Positions 9,254-18,652 of a stretch of DNA of 38,098 nucleotides are shown piece after piece. Location of the stretch: positions 1 to 38,098 of the forward strand of contig RDZP01000011.1 in the NCBI GenBank assembly GCA_004294005.1, in the 5' to 3' direction. Position numbers and translations under genes: made by a program. How positions within the stretch are numbered: position 1 is the first letter of the stretch; each line of letters opens with the position of its first letter. The DNA comes from Cytophagia bacterium (lineage in GTDB: Bacteria > Bacteroidota > Bacteroidia > Cytophagales > Microscillaceae). A model generated the notes under the pieces. The model saw nothing but the letters and a program-made list of their open reading frames with translations, did not search any database and was not told the DNA's origin.

Positions 9254-9286
9254 GCAAAGATAAAAAAATAATAATAAAAATACAAA
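9254..9286 (-). promoter_or_regulatory. apbE promoter
   Basis: Minus strand: TTTG (9283-9286), 20-nt spacer, TATCTTTGC (9254-9262). This is a full consensus match 36 nt before the apbE ATG. Confidence 0.78.
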
Positions 9287-9404
9287 TCATTTTTTTTAAT
9301 AATGAGTGATGAATAATAAAACTATACTGTTAAAAATAGATTTTCGTTTTTATTTGTTTTAATACATTCAATTTGTATTGTCTGTGTTCCTGATAATTGA
9401 TAAC

Positions 9405-9440
9405 TTTGTTTTTTTATTTGTCTATTTTTTATATCTTTGC
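9405..9440 (+). promoter_or_regulatory. promoter of the 9460 outer-membrane gene
   Basis: TTTG (9405-9408), 23-nt spacer, TATCTTTGC (9432-9440). The -7 box is perfect and lies 19 nt before the ATG; the spacer is at the long end of the range. It supports the ATG at 9460 over the upstream TTG. Confidence 0.6.
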
Positions 9441-9459
9441 ATTTCTTAAAACAAAGCGT

Positions 9460-10596
9460 ATGAAATATTTATTACTACTTCTTTTTTTATTACAATATCA
9501 TTTTTTGTTTGCTCAATTACCTAACCAATCTTTGATAGAAAAATTGCCTGAAATAGATAGTACTCAAAAAGACAAAGTTTACTTTTCTTGTTTTACAAAA
9601 AGTTATTTTAGAAATAATGAATATTTTAGCCCTGTTTTATTAGGTGAAACAATATTTGGCTACTACCTTACGCCCTCATTTATTTATTATCCACACCAAA
9701 ATTTTTCGATTGAAATAGGAGCGAATATACAAAAAGATTTTGGAAATACTGATTTTACACAAGTACAACCCCGTTTTCGTATGCGATATAGAAAAGCATT
9801 TTTGAAAGATAGTTTAGAAATTATCGCAGGAAATTTGCACGCTAATTTTGCTCATCAACTCATCGAACCTTTGTATGCTTTTGAGCAAGGTTATAAAAGA
9901 CCTTTTGAAAATGGCTTACAAATTAGATACCAAAGAAAGAAATTAAATACAGAAGTTTGGATAGATTGGCAGAAACAATTAGCACAAAAACCACCTATAC
10001 AAGAGGTTTTTTGGGCAGGTTTGCAACTCAACTACGCATTGATTCAAAACAAAAAATTGAATCTGTCTTTGATAAATCAAAATACTTTTTTTCATCAAGG
10101 CGGGCAAGATATTCGTGGAAATACACCACCTGCAACTACACAAATGGTAGTTAGTTTAGGCTTAAAAGCACAACTTAACCAAAAAATAACTGCTTCAATT
10201 TATGGTTTATATTCTCAAAAAGAAGTGTTTCCTGATTCTACTCTCATAAGTTTTACAGAAACAACAGGCAATGGAATTTATACAAATTTACAATGGGATA
10301 CAAAAGTAGGTAGTTTTTTGCTCAATTATCTATACACTAATAATTTCAGACCTACCAATATGGGTGGTGCTTTGTATGGTTCTATTTCAGCAGCACAAAC
10401 AGGAAATGAACGTTTTTTTAGATTTAGAGAATTGTTTTTTTTGCGCTGGTGCAAAGACTTTAAAATTAGCAAGGAACTTACTTTTACTTTAAGATTAGAG
10501 CCTTATTATGATAGTAGACTACAATTATTCGAATATAGTTATGGCTTTTATATGACTTTTCAACCTTCTTTTTTATTGAAGAAAATTAGTTTTTAG
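9460..10596 (+). CDS. secreted outer-membrane beta-barrel-like protein, unknown role
   Basis: The 378-aa precursor has a clean signal peptide (residues 1-19, ending LFAQ) and then alternating amphipathic segments rich in Tyr, Phe, Asn and Gln, ending in an aromatic Phe, as outer-membrane barrels do. Strand-like stretches include PRFRMRYRKAFL, NGLQIRYQRKKLNTEVWIDW, KLNLSLINQNTFF and LTFTLRLEPYYDSRL. I recognise no specific family, transporter motif or catalytic site. It is divergent from apbE and followed by a strong terminator, so it is probably a single-gene unit. Confidence 0.7.
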   Translation: MKYLLLLLFLLQYHFLFAQLPNQSLIEKLPEIDSTQKDKVYFSCFTKSYFRNNEYFSPVLLGETIFGYYLTPSFIYYPHQNFSIEIGANIQKDFGNTDFTQVQPRFRMRYRKAFLKDSLEIIAGNLHANFAHQLIEPLYAFEQGYKRPFENGLQIRYQRKKLNTEVWIDWQKQLAQKPPIQEVFWAGLQLNYALIQNKKLNLSLINQNTFFHQGGQDIRGNTPPATTQMVVSLGLKAQLNQKITASIYGLYSQKEVFPDSTLISFTETTGNGIYTNLQWDTKVGSFLLNYLYTNNFRPTNMGGALYGSISAAQTGNERFFRFRELFFLRWCKDFKISKELTFTLRLEPYYDSRLQLFEYSYGFYMTFQPSFLLKKISF

Positions 10597-10632
10597 TCAG
10601 TTATTTTTAGTGATTATTTTGAACGATAAATA

Positions 10633-10671
10633 AAAAAAATCTAACATCTTTTGTGAATGTTAGATTTTTTT
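10633..10671. terminator. two-way intrinsic terminator
   Basis: A perfect 15-bp stem (10633-10647 with 10657-10671) has a 9-nt loop, A7 on the left and T7 on the right. It lies between the convergent ends at 10596 and 10704. Confidence 0.92.
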
Positions 10672-10703
10672 GTCTTATAAATTGATACAATCGAAATTAA
10701 ATT

Positions 10704-13700
10704 TTAATTTTCTTTGACAAATCTTTTAGTAAAAGATGCTTTACCCGTCTGAATTTTAAGCGCATAAACACCTGTTGATAATCCTTTCAAATCTAATTCA
10801 TAACGACCAAATTGTGTGAGTTTGATAGTATCAAAATCTTTTATCAAACTGCCTTTCATATCATACATCATTATTTTTAATTTGGTTGTACTTACTGCAC
10901 CTTCAAGGTTAATCAATATTTTTTCATCGGAAGATGATAAAAGAGGATTAGGATACAAAAGTACTTGGGTTTCTGTTGGAGTTTTAGCATCTTTTAGACT
11001 GATACTAAAAGTAGCAGCATTTGACTCAGCATTCTGACTATCAACAGCAGAAAATTGAAATAAATCGTCTAATTCTGTATTTCTATTGTTTGGATAATAA
11101 GCAATTCTATTATTTAACAAATCATCTCTCGAAAAAATTTGATTAACTGCCATATTTACGCCATTCAATTTTAAAGTCCCAGATGAAGTTAATGACCTTA
11201 ATTTGAACCTAAGATTATAACCTGGTAATAGTGCATCTTCAGGGTCATCACCTTTCATCATTTCATTCTCAATGACATAAGATTCGATGTCTTGTGGATA
11301 ACTCATTAGGTTACTATTGATAGCGGTTGGTGCAGAATTACAACCATTTTCATCAGCCACCGTAAATGTAAAAGAATTAGTTATTGTTCCTATACTATTT
11401 GTAGCAGCTATTGTAAAAGAAATACTATTACCAATTGTAGCTGCTGCTGTTGCTTTTACATTCAAATTCACTATTCCATTACTACTAATAGTGGCTTGGT
11501 CTAATACAGCCGTAATTCCCGCAGGCATTACAGCAGGAGAAGTAATAGAAAGATTGATAGGACTATTACAACCACTCACACCCGAAAGAGTAATCACATG
11601 GTTTTTTCCTATTGGGTTTAATCTACAAACACTATTAGTGCTAGCAGAACTCATAGTAAATTGCGAAGGAATTACTGATTGAATTGTAAAATTTGTATTT
11701 GAAATATCAAAAAAGAAATTACCAACTGCTTCCACTCTTATTCTTGCTTGCGAAGTATTGATATTGGGTACGGTTATATCAGCACTTCCATCATTAGGCG
11801 TGCTTGCCAATAAAGTAGTAGGATAAGTGAAACCACCATCAGTAGAAAGTAAAATTTTTACATTCGCACAATTGATACTGTTTGCCGTTGTTCCTGCTAC
11901 ATTCCAAGTAACGGTTTGTGTGCTACAACCTTGCCAATTCACTGATGTATTAGGGACAATAACAGCAAAAGCCTGCCCTGTATTGACTACTTCTACCAAA
12001 TAAGCACCATATCTCACACCTGAAACATTTTTATTATCCCTTACTGTAACTCTAAAAGTCATATTACGACTTGTAGCAGGGAGAGATTCTCCCATTACCG
12101 TTGTATTATTAACAAGGTTAGATAGTCTTGGAAATGTTCTTATCGGATTAGTAGTAGGTACAAAAGAACGAAATATAGGTCCTGTGAATGCTGTGGTAAG
12201 TGTTCCTGCAGGCGTAGGATCACTTGCCACTCCTAAATCAAATTGTTCCCAACAATACGTCAATACATCTCCTGCATCTGCATCAGTTGCATCTGCTCCC
12301 AAGAAAAATGGCGTGCTTGCAGGAATTTTAAAACCTGAAGGTGGAATATTTAAACCTGATATTCTGTTTAAGTTAATAGTTGGAATATTATTGACTACCC
12401 CAGTAGGAACTATGCAATTTCTTGCTTCGATAACATCTAAAATCTCATCATAATTTTTTGTGTGAAAATAAGCAGGATTATTATCTGTATTGTTTTGTAA
12501 ATTATTCACAGCACCACAAATGCCTGCATACGCCATAATTGTGCTACCACTACCTGGCTCATAAGCCGCATTAGATTCTCTTGTTCCATTGCTACAAGTA
12601 CCTTGTCCACCTGTAATACTATTAAAGGTATGATTTCCTCCAAATTGATGACCAATCTCATGAGCAACATAATCAATATCGAATGGGTCACCTGTTGGGT
12701 TGCTAAGACCCGTTACACCACCATATTTAGTGTTAGTACACAAAGAGCCTCGATAAGCAACACCACCACCACCAGTGCTAAAAACGTGTCCTATGTCATA
12801 ATTATTAAAACCTATTAGACCACCACCACCTGATCTGCCTAATACATCTCCGTTTTCTTCTAACATATCTCCACCATCATCATTAGTGTAAGGGTCAGTA
12901 GCACCATTGGTATATACCACAGCCGCATTATTGACCAATGTAAAACTACAAGCTACTTCTTTTTCATATACACCTCTTACCCTATTGATACTTGTAACAA
13001 TCGCATTTTGGGCTGATGCCACAGTGCCACCTCTTACTTGTGTGTACTCACCCGTTGCTGCTACTACTAATCTATAAGTACGTAATTGTGAGCCTGAAGG
13101 TCTAAAAGAAATGTTACCATTGGCACCATCTTTTTCACGTGGAGCGTCATTTTTTTTATCTTTTTTATCGTGTTGATGGTCTTTGTCTGTTTCTTTGTAA
13201 CCACAAGATTTTGTTTGATTTATTTTTTCTTGAGAAGGTTTATAATCTTTTTTATAATAAACCACATAATAACTGGTTTCTCCAAAACTATAAGGGTCAA
13301 TAAAAATAGTACCATTGACTGCACTCAAAACCATTGCATGAAAGCCATGAGGTGTGTAATCCATTACCAAAGTGGCAGTTTTATCATCAATACCATAACC
13401 TGAAAATGTTTTGATGTCAGGGCGAGCAGCCGCAAAATCAACACTTAATAAAGGTGATTCTACAATTTTAAATCGTTGAGAAGTACCATCAGGCATAGGT
13501 AAATCAAAAACAAAAGAAGAAGTAGGCGCATCAGAAGATAGTCCTTTGGGTGCAGTATTCAAGTATTGTTTTAATGAAGAGAAATCAACTTGAATGGTTT
13601 GGTATTTTTGAGGCACGATTTCACGTTTGCCTATGTATTTAATTTGTCGTTCGTCTTTTATCTCGCTCCAATATTTATTTTGGGCTTTTGCAATAGGAGA

Positions 13701-13742
13701 GAAAAATAAAAAGGCAATTAAAAAGTAAAAAATATTTTTCAT
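10704..13742 (-). CDS. T9SS-secreted metzincin (reprolysin-like) metalloprotease
   Basis: The 1012-aa precursor has a signal peptide (1-21, ending IAKAQ) and a propeptide-like N-terminal region to about 200. The catalytic domain has the zinc motif HEIGHQFGGNH near residue 360 and the Met-turn STIMAYAG near 399, which together define a metzincin of the M12B/reprolysin-like kind. Glu in HE is the general base. Beta-sandwich (Ig/cadherin-like) repeats follow (about 420-900), then a T9SS type A sorting domain (VLLYPNPLL near 930; STGVYALKIQT). It should act outside the cell on proteins. An ATG 42 nt upstream sits on the -7 box, so MKNIFYF is the start. Confidence 0.93.
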   Translation of the reverse strand: MKNIFYFLIAFLFFSPIAKAQNKYWSEIKDERQIKYIGKREIVPQKYQTIQVDFSSLKQYLNTAPKGLSSDAPTSSFVFDLPMPDGTSQRFKIVESPLLSVDFAAARPDIKTFSGYGIDDKTATLVMDYTPHGFHAMVLSAVNGTIFIDPYSFGETSYYVVYYKKDYKPSQEKINQTKSCGYKETDKDHQHDKKDKKNDAPREKDGANGNISFRPSGSQLRTYRLVVAATGEYTQVRGGTVASAQNAIVTSINRVRGVYEKEVACSFTLVNNAAVVYTNGATDPYTNDDGGDMLEENGDVLGRSGGGGLIGFNNYDIGHVFSTGGGGVAYRGSLCTNTKYGGVTGLSNPTGDPFDIDYVAHEIGHQFGGNHTFNSITGGQGTCSNGTRESNAAYEPGSGSTIMAYAGICGAVNNLQNNTDNNPAYFHTKNYDEILDVIEARNCIVPTGVVNNIPTINLNRISGLNIPPSGFKIPASTPFFLGADATDADAGDVLTYCWEQFDLGVASDPTPAGTLTTAFTGPIFRSFVPTTNPIRTFPRLSNLVNNTTVMGESLPATSRNMTFRVTVRDNKNVSGVRYGAYLVEVVNTGQAFAVIVPNTSVNWQGCSTQTVTWNVAGTTANSINCANVKILLSTDGGFTYPTTLLASTPNDGSADITVPNINTSQARIRVEAVGNFFFDISNTNFTIQSVIPSQFTMSSASTNSVCRLNPIGKNHVITLSGVSGCNSPINLSITSPAVMPAGITAVLDQATISSNGIVNLNVKATAAATIGNSISFTIAATNSIGTITNSFTFTVADENGCNSAPTAINSNLMSYPQDIESYVIENEMMKGDDPEDALLPGYNLRFKLRSLTSSGTLKLNGVNMAVNQIFSRDDLLNNRIAYYPNNRNTELDDLFQFSAVDSQNAESNAATFSISLKDAKTPTETQVLLYPNPLLSSSDEKILINLEGAVSTTKLKIMMYDMKGSLIKDFDTIKLTQFGRYELDLKGLSTGVYALKIQTGKASFTKRFVKEN

Positions 13743-13781
13743 AAAAGAATGTTTTTTTTTAGTTATTTTAAAAATTTTACA

Positions 13782-13812
13782 CAAATATAGTCTAAAAAAA
13801 TAAAATTACAAA
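13782..13812 (-). promoter_or_regulatory. promoter of the metalloprotease gene
   Basis: Minus strand: TTTG (13809-13812), 19-nt spacer, TATATTTG (13782-13789), 40 nt before the ATG at 13742. Confidence 0.7.
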
Positions 13813-13827
13813 AAAATATCATTTTTT

Positions 13828-13859
13828 TTTGTTTTTTTATGATTTTTTCGTTACTTTTG
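13828..13859 (+). promoter_or_regulatory. promoter of the 1194-aa T9SS gene
   Basis: TTTG (13828-13831), 20-nt spacer, TACTTTTG (13852-13859). It leaves a leader of about 100 nt before the ATG at 13969. It is back-to-back with the metalloprotease promoter only 15 nt away. Confidence 0.65.
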
Positions 13860-13968
13860 TTATCGAATTGTAATTAAAGTATAAACAAATTATTTATTTA
13901 AAACGTTATCTACAAGACTATTAAAAAACAATATTTTTTTACCCTTTTTATAAAACAATTTTTTTATT

Positions 13969-16900
13969 ATGACAGATTTATTTATTTATTCAAAGCAACC
14001 ATTCAAAAAATTTATTGGGCTTTGTTGTTTTCTTTTTTTATTTGCTTTTGTTACATCTGCTCAAAATGCAATAGTTGGGACTGGTTTCTCGTCAGGATGG
14101 GGAGGTGGAAGTTGTCCTACAGGTAATTTAAATTTTAAGCCTATGGCTGCCAACATAAGTACAACTTATAGCGTAACTTCACAAGCAAATGGTACAGGTA
14201 ATCAATTTTGGCGATTTGGTATTGATTGGAGTACAACAACTGCACAGAGAACAAATAACATTGGTAGTGATGTAGATGTAGTAGTAGGCACTAAATACAC
14301 ATTAAATAGTAGTTGTACTACAAGTGGGAGCTTGAGATATAACGTGCCAAACGCTTCTTACAACTATGTTTTTAAAACATTAGATGCTGGTACTAATCCA
14401 ACGGGTGCTTGGGTGTTTTTTGAGGTACAAGGAGATGTGCGAACGGTACTTACAGTAAATCAAAGTTTATCTGTTGTGTATAGAAATCAAAGTCCTGTGA
14501 TTACTGCTAATTTATCAGGTAATCTTAATACAGGTCAAAGTGTTTATCTTCGTTACACAACCAATACTTTTCCAACTTCATCAACAGTAGTAGAAATGTC
14601 AGGAACTGGGTTAACAAGAACGGCTAATATTCCTGCTTTTTCAGGTGGAACCAATGTACAATATTATATTTTCACATCAGGGAGTGGATTACAAACTTAC
14701 TTGGCAGCCAATCCAACTGATTCTGATCTTTATACAATTAATCATAATAATAATGGAGGCTCAAATTATTCATACACCGTAAATAATAGTATCGTAAGTA
14801 CTACAGATGGGAACTGGTCAGACGCAAGTATATGGGTTGGCGGCGTTGTACCTATATCTACTGATAATGTGACTATCGCCAACAACGTAACCCTCAATCA
14901 AAATGCTTCTGTTTCGAATATAACTATTAATGTAGGTAGAACACTTACAAGTCAAGCATCAAGTGCAAGGGTATTGACTGTATCAGGTGTTTTTACTAAC
15001 AATGGTACTCCAGGTTCATCTTTTATTGCCAATGATGGAAAGGTTGTGTTTGCAGCAGGTAGTTCGATTTCAGGTAGTGACATAGGATTTAATAATGTAG
15101 ATGTAAATGCAATTAACATGAATTTTAGTAACCAAAATGTATATGGAGTCTTGACCATTAATACAGGAGGAAGTATATCAAATGCTCCTATTTATGGTGC
15201 TGCTTCTACTTTGGCTTATAGTACTGGTTTATATACAGTAGGTAATGAATGGAGTCAAAATGAAACATCAGGTGTAGGAATTCCTAATGATGTTCTTATC
15301 AATGCAGGTAGTATTAATTTTGGTGCAACAACACAATTTAGATATTTGAGTGGTAATCTAACAATAAGTGGTAGCACATCACTCACCTTATCAAGTAATT
15401 CAGGTGGAGATTTAAGAATTGAAGGTAACTTTACTAATAATGGTACTTTTAATGCAAATGGAAGAGCTGTATTTTTTGTAGGAAGTGGTGCAGACCAAAC
15501 TATTACAGGAGTAACGACTTTTCCATTTATGATTATTGATAAAGTAAACAGCAATGTTGTTTTGAATGATAATATTTCTGTAAGCAATACAATGACACTT
15601 ACAAATGGTGGTTTAGATTTGAACGGAAAAAACCTAACTTTTTCTGGAAGTAGTATTGTCTTTGATGGTACAGCTACTAAATCTATTACAAGTACCACCG
15701 CCTCAATTTTTGATATAAACACTTCTAATACTGCTATTACTCGTTCCACAGGTTCGAATAAAATTGCCTTTGGTTCGAATATAACACTTAGAACGAACAG
15801 AGGAGTAAATTTTGGTAGTGGTTTGACAGACATCAATGGGATTTTTCAAATAGAATCAGGTGGTTTTGCGAACACCAATACACCTAATTATCAATCAGGT
15901 TCTACATTGCGTTATAACTCAGGAACGGTTTATGGTAGAAGTGTAGAATGGAGTACAAACTCACCTTTTAATGTTGAATTGGCAAATAACACTACGTTAG
16001 ATTTGGGTGCAAATGGTGGTACAGGAACTGCAAGGACAGTAGTCAACACATTGACAGTAGGCTTAGGAAGTACTTTTTCAATGAATCAGGCAGGTAATCA
16101 AATGACCGCTACACTTACTGTAGGGAGTTTAGTTAATAATGGTACATTTTTGATGTCAGGTGTTGCTACTAATAATAATGATTTAGTTTGTCAAGGAAAT
16201 ATTACAAATACTGGAACATTTACTACAAATAATCAAAATATCAGTATTCAAGGAAACTGGACAAATGATGGAACATTCAACGCAGGCATAGACCCCAATG
16301 CTTTTGATATGATTACATTCGCAAGAGTAAGTTTTAATAATGCTGCAACTTTACAAACCATAGGTGGTTTATCTACAACTAATTTTTATGATTTAACAGT
16401 CAATAAAACAGCAGGAAAAGTAAGATTGCTTCGAAATATTGGTGTTACATTCTTAGTAAATATGTTAGCCCTTGCTAACGTTGCATTATTAGATTTGAAT
16501 GGTAATAATATTGATTGTGGTTCAACAGGCAATGTTGTAGAAAGTCCTTCACTTGCTCAAAGTTATGTTACAGATGAATCAGCAGCTGGCGAATCAGCGA
16601 GAGGTGGTGCAATTATTATGTCAGGAAGAACAATCAATACAGGTGCTACGGTAATAGGAGGGATTAGTTTAGCACGTACAGCGGGAACTGATTATACAGT
16701 AACTGTTACACGCAGGCATTACAGAGGTGCAGGAATAGGTTTAAAAAGAATATTTCAAGTCGATGTTACATCTGGCAATGCATCAGGCACAAATACAACA
16801 GTAGTTTATGGTTATTCTGATGGGGATTTATCAGGCTTGACAGAAAGTACATTGTTACAAGGAAAATGGAGTACAGGCATTGGCTGGGTTACTTATCCTG

Positions 16901-17553
16901 CGGGTATGGGTGCTTTAGAAAGTAACTTAAATGTAACTAATAATACTATCACTGTTTTAGGTTATGATTCGTTTTCATCTGTTACAGGTACATCTTCTAA
17001 TAATGCAGCACTACCCGTATCCCTCACAAAATTTGAAGGACAATCTATCAACAAAACGCAAGCAAGATTAACTTGGCAGACGGCTACCGAAATCAACAAC
17101 AAACAATTTGAAGTTGAAAAAAGTATTGATGGAGTAAGTTTTGAAAAAATCGCTACTATTGATGGCAATGGCAATTCGAGTGTTATTAGAAATTATCAAA
17201 CAATAGATAATAATTTTATAGCAAGTGCGTATTATCGTTTGCGTCAAATAGATTTTAATGGTACGGAAAGTATGAGCCAAGTGATATTTATCAAAAATAA
17301 CAATGATAAAATATTGGTTTATCCTAATCCAACAAGTGGTGAAATTTTTATTCAAAGCAATGAAAACAAACAAAGTAATCTAAATTGGAAATTGATTGAT
17401 GCACAAGGAAAAGTAATTTTAAATGGCAATGATACTTTAGAAAATGTTGAAAAAGCATTAAGCAATCAATTAAGAAATCAAAATAAAGGTATGTATATGA
17501 TTGAAATTCAAGGAAGTAAAGAAATTTATCGCCAAAAATTAGTCGTAGAATAA
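13969..17553 (+). CDS. large beta-rich secreted protein with T9SS type A sorting domain
   Basis: The 1194-aa precursor starts with a signal peptide (about 1-31, ending VTSAQ). A first domain (to about 270) is followed by the segment DGNWSDASIWVGGVVP, typical of repetitive surface proteins of Bacteroidota. A long Asn/Thr/Ser-rich beta-helix-like region comes next, with recurring NNGTF / NTGTF / NDGTF turns (about residues 345, 490, 725, 750 and 770). The end holds the PVSLTKFEGQSINKTQARLTW linker and a sorting domain (ILVYPNPTSGEIF near 1115; NKGMYMIEIQG). This points to export by T9SS and a surface or extracellular adhesin-like role; no enzyme motif is visible. A strong terminator follows. 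Confidence 0.87.
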   Translation: MTDLFIYSKQPFKKFIGLCCFLFLFAFVTSAQNAIVGTGFSSGWGGGSCPTGNLNFKPMAANISTTYSVTSQANGTGNQFWRFGIDWSTTTAQRTNNIGSDVDVVVGTKYTLNSSCTTSGSLRYNVPNASYNYVFKTLDAGTNPTGAWVFFEVQGDVRTVLTVNQSLSVVYRNQSPVITANLSGNLNTGQSVYLRYTTNTFPTSSTVVEMSGTGLTRTANIPAFSGGTNVQYYIFTSGSGLQTYLAANPTDSDLYTINHNNNGGSNYSYTVNNSIVSTTDGNWSDASIWVGGVVPISTDNVTIANNVTLNQNASVSNITINVGRTLTSQASSARVLTVSGVFTNNGTPGSSFIANDGKVVFAAGSSISGSDIGFNNVDVNAINMNFSNQNVYGVLTINTGGSISNAPIYGAASTLAYSTGLYTVGNEWSQNETSGVGIPNDVLINAGSINFGATTQFRYLSGNLTISGSTSLTLSSNSGGDLRIEGNFTNNGTFNANGRAVFFVGSGADQTITGVTTFPFMIIDKVNSNVVLNDNISVSNTMTLTNGGLDLNGKNLTFSGSSIVFDGTATKSITSTTASIFDINTSNTAITRSTGSNKIAFGSNITLRTNRGVNFGSGLTDINGIFQIESGGFANTNTPNYQSGSTLRYNSGTVYGRSVEWSTNSPFNVELANNTTLDLGANGGTGTARTVVNTLTVGLGSTFSMNQAGNQMTATLTVGSLVNNGTFLMSGVATNNNDLVCQGNITNTGTFTTNNQNISIQGNWTNDGTFNAGIDPNAFDMITFARVSFNNAATLQTIGGLSTTNFYDLTVNKTAGKVRLLRNIGVTFLVNMLALANVALLDLNGNNIDCGSTGNVVESPSLAQSYVTDESAAGESARGGAIIMSGRTINTGATVIGGISLARTAGTDYTVTVTRRHYRGAGIGLKRIFQVDVTSGNASGTNTTVVYGYSDGDLSGLTESTLLQGKWSTGIGWVTYPAGMGALESNLNVTNNTITVLGYDSFSSVTGTSSNNAALPVSLTKFEGQSINKTQARLTWQTATEINNKQFEVEKSIDGVSFEKIATIDGNGNSSVIRNYQTIDNNFIASAYYRLRQIDFNGTESMSQVIFIKNNNDKILVYPNPTSGEIFIQSNENKQSNLNWKLIDAQGKVILNGNDTLENVEKALSNQLRNQNKGMYMIEIQGSKEIYRQKLVVE

Positions 17554-17581
17554 CCTTTTGATTCTTTTATTTTGATACAAT

Positions 17582-17628
17582 AAAAAAATGGTCTGTACTT
17601 TCATCAATGAAAGACTGACCATTTTTTA
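17582..17628 (+). terminator. intrinsic terminator after the 1194-aa T9SS gene
   Basis: AAAAAATGGTC (17583-17593) pairs with GACCATTTTTT (17617-17627), and an inner CTTTCAT/ATGAAAG stem closes the loop. It separates the T9SS gene from trmB. Confidence 0.88.
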
Positions 17629-17669
17629 TCATCAAATTTTTTCTTTTATTCATCTAAAAAAATAAAAAA

Positions 17670-18335
17670 ATGGCAAGAAAAAAACTCATTCGTTTTGCCG
17701 ATAATGAAATAGCAAAAAATGTGATAGAATCTAATAAACCAATTTATTCGACTATCAAAGGCAATTGGAACAAAGAATTTTTTAAAAATGACAATCCTAT
17801 TACGCTTGAGCTCGCTTGTGGGCGAGGCGAATATTCTGTTGGTTTAGCAAAACAATATCCTGATAGCAATTTTGTAGGAATTGATGTAAAAGGAGATAGG
17901 TTTTGGGTGGGAAGCAATGAAGCGAATGAAAATAAATTAGAAAATGTGGGTTTTTTGAGAACTTACATTCAAAATTTAGAACAATTTTTTGCACCCAATG
18001 AAGTCAATCGTATTTGGATTGTGTTTCCTGACCCACGTCCAAAAGAAGGGGATAGAAAAAGGCGATTAACTTCGATGCGTTTTTTGAGTATGTATCAAAG
18101 ATTGATGCCTCAAGGTGGTTGGATTCATTTCAAAACAGATAATGAACCTTTATTTGATTTTTCATTGCAACAAATCGCTAAATATCCAACCGAAAATTTA
18201 GAATATACAAGAGATTTGTATCGTTCTCATTTGGCAGATGAGCATTTTGGAATAATAACCAAGTATGAAAAAATATTTGAAAATCAAGGTTTTAAAATCA
18301 ATTATCTTAAATTCTTTCTCTCAAAAAGTAATTAA
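17670..18335 (+). CDS. trmB: tRNA (guanine-N7-)-methyltransferase
   Basis: TrmB uses S-adenosylmethionine to methylate N7 of G46 in tRNA. The 221-aa protein shows the SAM-binding ELACGRGEYSVGLA (about 49-62), GIDVKGDRFWVG (about 72-83), the family motif VFPDPRPKEGDRKRRL (about 117-132) and HFKTDNEPLF (about 154-163). Length is normal. No clear promoter is seen between the upstream terminator and the ATG, and there is no Shine-Dalgarno sequence. It is followed by a large inverted repeat rather than a poly-T terminator. Confidence 0.96.
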   Translation: MARKKLIRFADNEIAKNVIESNKPIYSTIKGNWNKEFFKNDNPITLELACGRGEYSVGLAKQYPDSNFVGIDVKGDRFWVGSNEANENKLENVGFLRTYIQNLEQFFAPNEVNRIWIVFPDPRPKEGDRKRRLTSMRFLSMYQRLMPQGGWIHFKTDNEPLFDFSLQQIAKYPTENLEYTRDLYRSHLADEHFGIITKYEKIFENQGFKINYLKFFLSKSN

Positions 18336-18345
18336 ATGCGAAACG

Positions 18346-18412
18346 TACCAACGGACTTTAGTCTGTTGTTTTGTAATTATTTTTTGAAACAACAGACTAA
18401 AGTCCGTTGCTA
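18346..18412. repeat. REP-like inverted repeat
   Basis: Perfect 23-bp arms (18349-18371 and 18387-18409) flank a 15-nt T-rich loop, and the pairing extends 3 bp beyond one mismatch. The arm core CGGACTTTAGTCTG is itself nearly palindromic. A short relative, CGAACTTTAGTTCG, is at 32619-32632. This looks like a dispersed extragenic repeat (REP/BIME type). It may also work as the trmB transcript end. Confidence 0.85.
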
Positions 18413-18477
18413 CAATCATTAAAAGCACTTCAATAATTATAAAAAACTAAATTTTTTAAAATAAAAATGACTAATTT

Positions 18478-18510
18478 TTTGTATTTTGTTGATTTTATTT
18501 TTAACTTTGC
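18478..18510 (+). promoter_or_regulatory. greA leader promoter
   Basis: TTTG (18478-18481), 20-nt spacer, TAACTTTGC (18502-18510): a full Bacteroidota consensus. Transcription should begin near 18516, giving a leader of about 210 nt, unusually long for this window. Confidence 0.8.
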
Positions 18511-18585
18511 AAACTTTTACAGACGAATATTCGTTTGCATATAGATAGAGTTGATTGAACTTTCTTTTTATTTTCTATAAAAACT

Positions 18586-18615
18586 AAAGCCTACACTTGT
18601 GAAAGGCTTTTTTTT
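18586..18615 (+). terminator. intrinsic terminator 1 in greA leader
   Basis: AAAGCCT (18586-18592) pairs with AGGCTTT (18604-18610) and is followed directly by an eight-T tract (18608-18615). Confidence 0.75.
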
Positions 18616-18621
18616 AACATC

Positions 18622-18652
18622 AGAGAATAAAAAGGCGTTCTCTCTTTTTTTT
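18622..18652 (+). terminator. intrinsic terminator 2 in greA leader
   Basis: AGAGAA (18622-18627) pairs with TTCTCT (18638-18643), then C and eight T. A third hairpin without a clear T-tract, TACACAC/GTGTGTA at 18666-18687, follows 37 nt before the greA ATG. Confidence 0.7.

Noticed and set aside
15255-15836. 193-codon minus-strand frame inside the 1194-aa T9SS gene
   Set aside because: Antisense shadow of a Thr/Asn-rich coding region; the plus-strand frame has signal peptide, repeats and sorting domain.
18523-18534. ACGAATATTCGT palindrome in the greA leader as an operator
   Set aside because: It is perfect but only 12 bp, AT-rich, found once, and lies downstream of the promoter; not enough to call a regulator site.
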